A DNA stretch of 7,570 nt, taken from a bacterium (GTDB lineage: Bacteria > Patescibacteriota > Minisyncoccia > UBA6257 > 2-01-FULL-56-20). The position numbers were made by a program, and so were the translations under genes. Of this stretch, positions 4,293 to 7,570 are shown piece after piece (position 1 is the first letter of the stretch; each line of letters opens with the position of its first letter). The notes beneath the pieces are model-generated. The model ran no database searches, was not told the origin of the DNA, and saw only the letters and a program-made list of their open reading frames with translations. The stretch covers positions 1 to 7,570 of the forward strand of contig JAJXYP010000075.1 of the NCBI GenBank assembly GCA_021780545.1. Reading direction: 5' to 3'.

Positions 4293-5690
4293 TTACGGAG
4301 TGGTGACGGATGTTACCTCGAAGTGATCCGGGTTACCGTTGCTCGCAATCAATCCTTGGTCCAGAAAAGTCCCGTTCAGGGTGTACAGGACTCCCGAACG
4401 GAGCGAATCAAGCAGAGGTCCGGTAACGGGAAGGTCGTAGGGGCCGACCGGACCCGTCGGTTCGTCCGAAAAAATGTCATATCCGGTATCTTTCTGCAGG
4501 AGATATCCTTGGATGGTAAGCGACGTTCCGACGTACGGCGCCGGGTTCCGCGTAACCGTGCCCACCGTGTAGGGAGTCGAACTCTCCGCGGGAGTCGTTG
4601 ACGTTGCCGCGGCGATAATGCTGAGACCGTCGGGGGTGTTCAGCTGGTCGGGGCCGTTGCCCGGTTTCCCCGTTGCGCCATACTGCCAGATGATCTGTTT
4701 CGTCTGCTTGTCGATCACGATGACCCGGTGATTGAAGTCGTCATTCGATAAGACGTTGCCGTTCGGCAGCTCGATCGCGAGCGAGGGCTTGTTGAGGGTC
4801 GTGGTGCCCACGCCGTCGAATTCCCAGGCGACATTTCCTTGCCGCGTGATCTCGATGATCTTTCCGGGGTTCGCGTACGAAGCCACCAGGATATTTCCCG
4901 CGGCGGTTGGCTGGGGATCGGACGGATACGCGATCGGCAGAGCCATCGAAAATATCGGCTGCCATTGCGGATTCAATTCCACGACGGAATGGTTGCGTAT
5001 GGTGCTGACGAGCGTATCTCCGTTGGCGAGCGGCGTGTCACCGTTCGGCGCGTCCAGATGTCCGGCGGCAGTTCCGCATTGCCTCGTGACGCCATATTGC
5101 CGGACGATTTTTTTGTCGGGCGCTATTTCCAGGATGCGGCAATTCTGGATGTCAGAAACGGTAACGTTGCCGTCGGGAAGCTTGTATGCGTCATCGGGGT
5201 GGTAGAGATATCCGGCCCCCGAGCCGTGCGTTCCCGGCACGCCGTACTGCCAGAGTATTTTTCTGGTCCGATAGTCTATCTCTTCGATGACGTGATAGTA
5301 CTCAAGGCTGGCTATTACGGTATTGCCGCCATCGGCGAAGAATGCGTCGTCGGCGCCATATCCCGGCGGCAGCCCTTTAAATTTGTATTCCCAAATGATC
5401 TTTTTGTCGGGCGTGACTTCGATGATCCGGTTGTTGCCGCGGTCGGCGATGAGGACGTTGTATCCGCCGAGCGGGGAAGTGTCTTTCGGTTGCGGCGGCT
5501 GCGAAACGGTTGCCTGCGGCGATGATGTGACTACGGGAGCCGGGGCGATGGCTTCTTTATTTGCGGAAAATGCATCGACCCCGAACGCGGAAATGTCGAA
5601 TCCTGATCGATGCCGCAGTATTATTACCCATAAACCGCATAGTACCGCGATGGCGAGCACGAGGATCGTGACGGTGCGTGCTCGTTTCAT
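4293..5690 (-). CDS. Membrane-anchored beta-propeller protein with extra C-terminal domain
   Basis: 465 aa from ATG at 5688-5690. An in-frame ATG at 5703-5705 overlaps the -10 box and is therefore unlikely. Layout, in numbering from 5690: basic MKRAR; a hydrophobic membrane anchor at about 6-25; a Pro/Ser/Thr-rich linker at about 47-73; then a repeat-built propeller to about 368. Each blade carries variants of [IV]-[AS]-D-x-x-N-x-R-[IV]-[IL]-E-[IV]-x-P-D-K-K-I and I-[VI]-W-[EQ]-Y (ADRGNNRIIEV, SDIQNCRILEI, NDDFNHRVIVI, WQYG). This is the style of PQQ/arylsulfotransferase-like and NHL propellers. A short Thr/Ser/Pro linker leads to a C-terminal domain of about 80 residues with VGTSLTIQGYLLQKDTGYDIF, which looks OB-fold-like (inference). 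The propeller should be outside the cell membrane. It is probably a binding scaffold; no catalytic residues are recognised. GC-rich like the core genome. Confidence 0.8.
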   Translation of the reverse strand: MKRARTVTILVLAIAVLCGLWVIILRHRSGFDISAFGVDAFSANKEAIAPAPVVTSSPQATVSQPPQPKDTSPLGGYNVLIADRGNNRIIEVTPDKKIIWEYKFKGLPPGYGADDAFFADGGNTVIASLEYYHVIEEIDYRTRKILWQYGVPGTHGSGAGYLYHPDDAYKLPDGNVTVSDIQNCRILEIAPDKKIVRQYGVTRQCGTAAGHLDAPNGDTPLANGDTLVSTIRNHSVVELNPQWQPIFSMALPIAYPSDPQPTAAGNILVASYANPGKIIEITRQGNVAWEFDGVGTTTLNKPSLAIELPNGNVLSNDDFNHRVIVIDKQTKQIIWQYGATGKPGNGPDQLNTPDGLSIIAAATSTTPAESSTPYTVGTVTRNPAPYVGTSLTIQGYLLQKDTGYDIFSDEPTGPVGPYDLPVTGPLLDSLRSGVLYTLNGTFLDQGLIASNGNPDHFEVTSVTTP

Positions 5691-5703
5691 GGGTGGTGCG
5701 ACC

Positions 5704-5732
5704 ATTATATCCCGGCTGGGCGGCGATGGGAA
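5704..5732 (-). promoter_or_regulatory. Promoter of the propeller gene
   Basis: On the minus strand the -35 is TTCCCA (5732-5727, 4/6), the spacer 17 bp, and the -10 a perfect TATAAT (5709-5704). Start is expected near 5697, about 7 bases before ATG 5690. This decides the start codon, because ATG 5705 lies inside the -10. The -35 overlaps the ribosome site of the divergent gene at 5741. Confidence 0.65.
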
Positions 5733-5740
5733 GGGATTTT

Positions 5741-6331
5741 ATGGCGGCCCGATTAAAGGACATAAAACTTGTTTTACCAAAGCGCGCGGTTTATATCGAG
5801 CCTCGCGAGAGGTTTTTTTCTTGCGGGTCCGGTCCGCGGCGGTAATGATTGGCAGGGTGAAGCGATTGAATTATTCGCCGAATACGCGGCAGGGTCTTAC
5901 GTCACTTGCCCCTGCCGCTATACGCCCAACCATCCGCTCTTCTCTCTCGCTATTGAAGGGGAGAATGAAGACGCTTGGGCGTCGCGTGGGCTGCCTCGCT
6001 TCCCCGCCAGACCTATTGGGAGCGCTATTATTTGGCGATTGCGAGTACCCAAGGGGCCATCATCTTCTGGCTTCCGAAAGAGAGCAAGACGAAGCCTCGT
6101 CCTCCGGAAACCGGTCCGTATGCGAGGGACACATACGAGGAACTTGGCGAGTGGCGGGCTAGGATGGTGCGCGATAAAGCCCGTGAAGTCATTGGCGCAC
6201 AACAAGGGTTTCCGGGGCTTTCGGTTATCCTGAAGAACTTTCGGGCGATGATCGGGGATGGCTTTACGCCATACGGGACCCTCCGAGAGACTGTTCGAGC
6301 CGGCGTAGCACTTGCTGGCGCAAGCCAGTAA
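5741..6331 (+). pseudogene. Nucleoside 2-deoxyribosyltransferase-like gene with two frameshifts
   Basis: The start is ATG 5741, with GGGAAGGGA (5728-5736) as a good ribosome site. Frame 1 gives 34 residues (ending ...YIEPRERFF) and then stops at 5843-5845. The sequence continues in another frame directly after the T7 run 5813-5819: FLAGPVRGGNDWQGEAIELF. It then returns to the first frame near the C4 run 6002-6005: RQTYWERYYLAIAS, AIIFWLPKES, YARDTYEELGEW, to TAA 6329-6331. Removing one T and adding one C gives a continuous protein of 196 aa. The FLAGP-x5-DW, FWLP and R-D-T-x-x-E-L-G-E motifs match the Pfam 'nucleoside 2-deoxyribosyltransferase like' family (nucleobase transfer between deoxyribosides; the ELGE glutamate is the likely nucleophile). 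Both breaks sit at homopolymers, so they may be sequencing errors or slippage and the gene may be intact. It is divergent from the propeller gene, 50 bases between starts. Confidence 0.78.
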
Positions 6332-6332
6332 G
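6311..6332 (+). other. GCAA-tetraloop hairpin over the stop codon
   Basis: CTTGCTGGC-GCAA-GCCAGTAAG forms a continuous 9-bp stem (one G-T pair) capped by a GNRA tetraloop. It includes the TAA at 6329-6331 and sits 15 bases before the terminator stem. It probably protects the 3' end of the mRNA. Confidence 0.4.
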
Positions 6333-6347
6333 AAAAGCTCGGCAATC

Positions 6348-6387
6348 GGCGTACGTGAGGAAATCCTTGCGTACGCCTCGTTTTTTT
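6348..6387 (+). terminator. Strong intrinsic terminator of the deoxyribosyltransferase-like gene
   Basis: The stem is GGCGTACG (6348-6355) with CGTACGCC (6370-6377), continued inward by two wobble pairs and AGG/CCT to a loop AAAT, 13 pairs in all. TCG and T7 (6381-6387) follow. It is 16 bases past the TAA. Confidence 0.95.
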
Positions 6388-6448
6388 AGGGAACAGGGAT
6401 CGCAATGTTTGCTTCTTTCGCTCAGAAACAGGTTTTAGGGTCGTCCAC

Positions 6449-6480
6449 GCCCCCGCCCGCTAGTGCATCGGCTCGAGAGA
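6449..6480 (+). repeat. Repeat A, copy 2
   Basis: 30 of 32 bases identical to 3132-3163, including the eight bases derived from the tRNA-Trp 3' end, although no tRNA is present here. It is preceded by CCAC, comparable to the CTAC before copy 1 and to CCACGACCCCCGC after repeat B copy 1 (4244-4256). The AT-rich HEPN gene starts 24 bases later. Confidence 0.8.
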
Positions 6481-6503
6481 CCGAAGTATCCTATTTAACA
6501 TAG

Positions 6504-6977
6504 ATGAATTATTCTATAAATGTGGACAAGAAAAATGAGTCAAAAATAGAATGGCCCTTGGATCGTGCCGACAAGGCTTATGTTAATGGTTCCAAAATTG
6601 AAGCCATACAGATACTACATAATTACATCGAATTCAAGATGCAAGAAGTCTTAATGCTCATTGGGTCCGTCCACTTTGATGCCGAGCTTTCCAAGACCTG
6701 GGCTATGCCAGATGATTTGAACTCTCGAAAGTGAGCTACTGTGTTATCCATCCTCACGCATGTAACCGATATAGAATACAAGAATTTAATGGCGTTTAAC
6801 AAAATTAGAAACGATATTGTACATAAAATATTTCATGAACCTTATGAAAAGCAACGACGCGACATTCGCGATAAAAATATTGATACCGCTTTCAAAGCGG
6901 GTAAAAAATTGGCGGAAACGTTAGAAATAAAAACTCACGAAGAATTGGAGTGTGGGCGTGATCAGGATGCAGATTGA
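6504..6977 (+). pseudogene. HEPN-type protein interrupted by one in-frame TGA
   Basis: One frame runs from ATG 6504 to TGA 6975-6977 with a single internal TGA at 6732-6734, dividing it into 76 residues and 80 residues. The halves belong together: same frame, no gap, same AT-rich codon use. The first half has an alpha-helical segment (ADKAYVNGSKIEAIQILHNY, then IEFKMQEVLML). The second half carries RNDIVH (Arg 6807-6809 to His 6822-6824), the R-x4-H motif of HEPN domains, where it forms the RNase active site in many toxins and defence proteins. The overall plan also resembles small HEPN/DUF4145-like proteins. A GTG at 6741 could start the second half on its own. No nucleotidyltransferase antitoxin (MNT) is next to it. 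The stop may be a real C-to-T decay of CGA, or an error. The gene lies between repeats A and B like the CN-hydrolase gene. Confidence 0.65.
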
Positions 6978-6987
6978 TATTAATAAA

Positions 6988-7049
6988 AAGCAACCTCTCG
7001 GCCTCAAAAACCTATTTCCACGAATGTTGCAATACTTTGCCTAAAGAGG
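6988..7049 (+). repeat. Repeat B, copy 2 (3' end of the HEPN cassette)
   Basis: Diverged copy of 4173-4236, beginning 10 bases after the HEPN stop. AAGCAACC (6988-6995) matches AAGCGACC (4173-4180). CGGCCTCAAA (6999-7008) and AAGAGG (7044-7049) are identical to copy 1. The middle is alignable with small gaps (TTGC, GAA, CCT blocks). The outer CCTC/GAGG pairing is kept, but the inner stem of copy 1 is not. Confidence 0.6.
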
Positions 7050-7095
7050 GGTGCTCGCGTCTCATTCTGGTCGGAACCTTTAACCTTCCCTTGTG

Positions 7096-7104
7096 TGGTA
7101 TAAT
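7096..7104 (+). promoter_or_regulatory. Extended -10 promoter of the pyrophosphatase gene
   Basis: TG-G-TATAAT (7096-7104): a perfect -10 with the TG extension. No convincing -35 is present, as is common for extended -10 promoters. The box ends 6 bases before ATG 7111, so the transcript would start at or next to the A of the start codon (leaderless mRNA). Confidence 0.75.
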
Positions 7105-7110
7105 CCCTCT

Positions 7111-7570
7111 ATGAACTTGGCCAGCGTTCCTGTCGGTGAGCCTGAAGAGTTTAATGTTTTTATCGAGATTTCTTCCGGAAGCGTAAATCAGTATGAATAC
7201 GACGAAGCACTACAAGCGCTCAAGTTAGATTACGTATTTCGAGACGGCTTTCATTTTCCATTCAACTATGGATTCGTACCTCACACCAAGGCAGCAGATA
7301 ATGATCCGCTTGACGCCGTTGTGTTGAGTTCCTCTCCTATTCAACCAAGTGCCATTGTTGCCGTGAAGCCGCTCGGGATACTCAGGCTAAAAGATAGAGG
7401 CGAGCAGGATAATAAATTGATTACTGTGCCGTCAACAGATCCCCTGTCGGGGAAATGGAAGGCCATCGATGATTTGAGCGAAAAAGAGCGTGATGAGATA
7501 GTGGCTTTCTTCAAGGAGGTAGGGGTACAGAAAAATAAGACTATGGATATCGAGGGGTTCGAGGGTAAGA
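7111..7570 (+). CDS. ppa: Family I inorganic pyrophosphatase, partial (cut by window end)
   Basis: 153 codons are visible from ATG 7111. The protein hydrolyses PPi to 2 Pi in the cytoplasm if active. The family signature is clear: FIEI (Glu19), YEYD (Glu29), FPFNYGF (Tyr53), D-x-D-P-x-D as DNDPLD with Asp63, Asp65 and Asp68 holding the metals, PLGIL, then KDRGEQDNK with the further Asp and Lys. Compared with the E. coli enzyme from memory, several phosphate-binding residues differ: Lys29 is Gln27, Arg43 is Tyr41, Tyr51 is Phe49, and the Tyr141-Lys142 pair near FFEHYK is replaced (FFKEVG). So it may be a divergent pyrophosphatase or a paralogue with altered activity. Transcription starts from its own extended -10 promoter without a leader. 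Codon use is intermediate between the core genes and the cassettes. Confidence 0.92.
   Translation, partial: MNLASVPVGEPEEFNVFIEISSGSVNQYEYDEALQALKLDYVFRDGFHFPFNYGFVPHTKAADNDPLDAVVLSSSPIQPSAIVAVKPLGILRLKDRGEQDNKLITVPSTDPLSGKWKAIDDLSEKERDEIVAFFKEVGVQKNKTMDIEGFEGK

Noticed and set aside
4839..5525. Plus-strand frames opposite the propeller gene.
   Set aside because: The minus-strand protein shows repeated blade motifs. The plus-strand translations show none.
5769..6233. Start of the deoxyribosyltransferase-like gene at TTG 5769.
   Set aside because: The ATG at 5741 has a strong ribosome site and its frame supplies the missing N-terminal residues (YIEPRERFF) right up to FLAGP across the T7 run. 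TTG 5769 has no such support.
6732..6734. UGA read as an amino acid (glycine code of Gracilibacteria/Absconditabacteria).
   Set aside because: adk, map and bcp end in TGA at the normal end of their families, and reading through would run into tRNA or intergenic DNA.
3132..7049. Classical integron with attC sites.
   Set aside because: GTTAG occurs in repeat A copy 1 but copy 2 has GCTAG. The flanking bases do not fit GTTRRRY/RYYYAAC, and there is no integron integrase. An unusual or very diverged relative is not excluded.
1..7570. CRISPR array, IS element, transposase, integrase or reverse transcriptase.
   Set aside because: No regularly spaced repeats and no such protein motifs were seen on either strand.

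Overview
The window looks like a piece of a small bacterial chromosome, most plausibly a Candidate Phyla Radiation (Parcubacteria-like) genome. This is an inference. It rests on compact housekeeping genes, tRNA genes without encoded CCA, promoter -10 boxes lying almost on the start codons (leaderless or near-leaderless mRNAs), a nucleoside 2-deoxyribosyltransferase-like gene and several very small or lineage-specific proteins. UGA is a normal stop here (adk, map and bcp all end in TGA), so the glycine-UGA code of Gracilibacteria/Absconditabacteria is excluded.

Left part (1-1958), GC-rich and ordinary: the 3' end of adenylate kinase (adk), methionine aminopeptidase (map) 4 bases later, tRNA-Thr(UGU) with a clear promoter, a Bcp/PrxQ peroxiredoxin, then tRNA-Thr(GGU). 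From 1959 to 2382 there is no solid gene. This stretch holds two successive long-range stems that could be a structured RNA, one doubtful 34-codon ORF, and a 15-bp bidirectional terminator.

Middle (2383-3138): a Cys/His-rich single-pass membrane protein on the minus strand faces rpmG (bL33, plus strand, 59 aa) across a very tight divergent promoter region. rpmG is followed by tRNA-Trp. In many bacteria rpmG and tRNA-Trp are followed by secE-nusG; here they are followed by foreign-looking DNA.

Right part (3132-7049), mosaic: two AT-rich accessory genes (a CN-hydrolase and a HEPN-type protein broken by one TGA) are each preceded by a near-identical 32-bp repeat (copy A, 30/32 identical, starting inside the 3' end of tRNA-Trp). 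Each is followed by a second, more diverged repeat of about 64 bp (copy B). I read these as two single-gene cassettes of one mobile or recombining type, the first inserted at the tRNA-Trp 3' end. No integrase is present. Between the cassettes sit a GC-rich secreted or membrane-anchored beta-propeller protein (minus strand) and a nucleoside 2-deoxyribosyltransferase-like gene (plus strand) whose reading frame is interrupted at a T7 run and restored near a C4 run.

The window ends inside a family I inorganic pyrophosphatase gene that keeps the metal-binding aspartates but appears to have lost several phosphate-binding residues.
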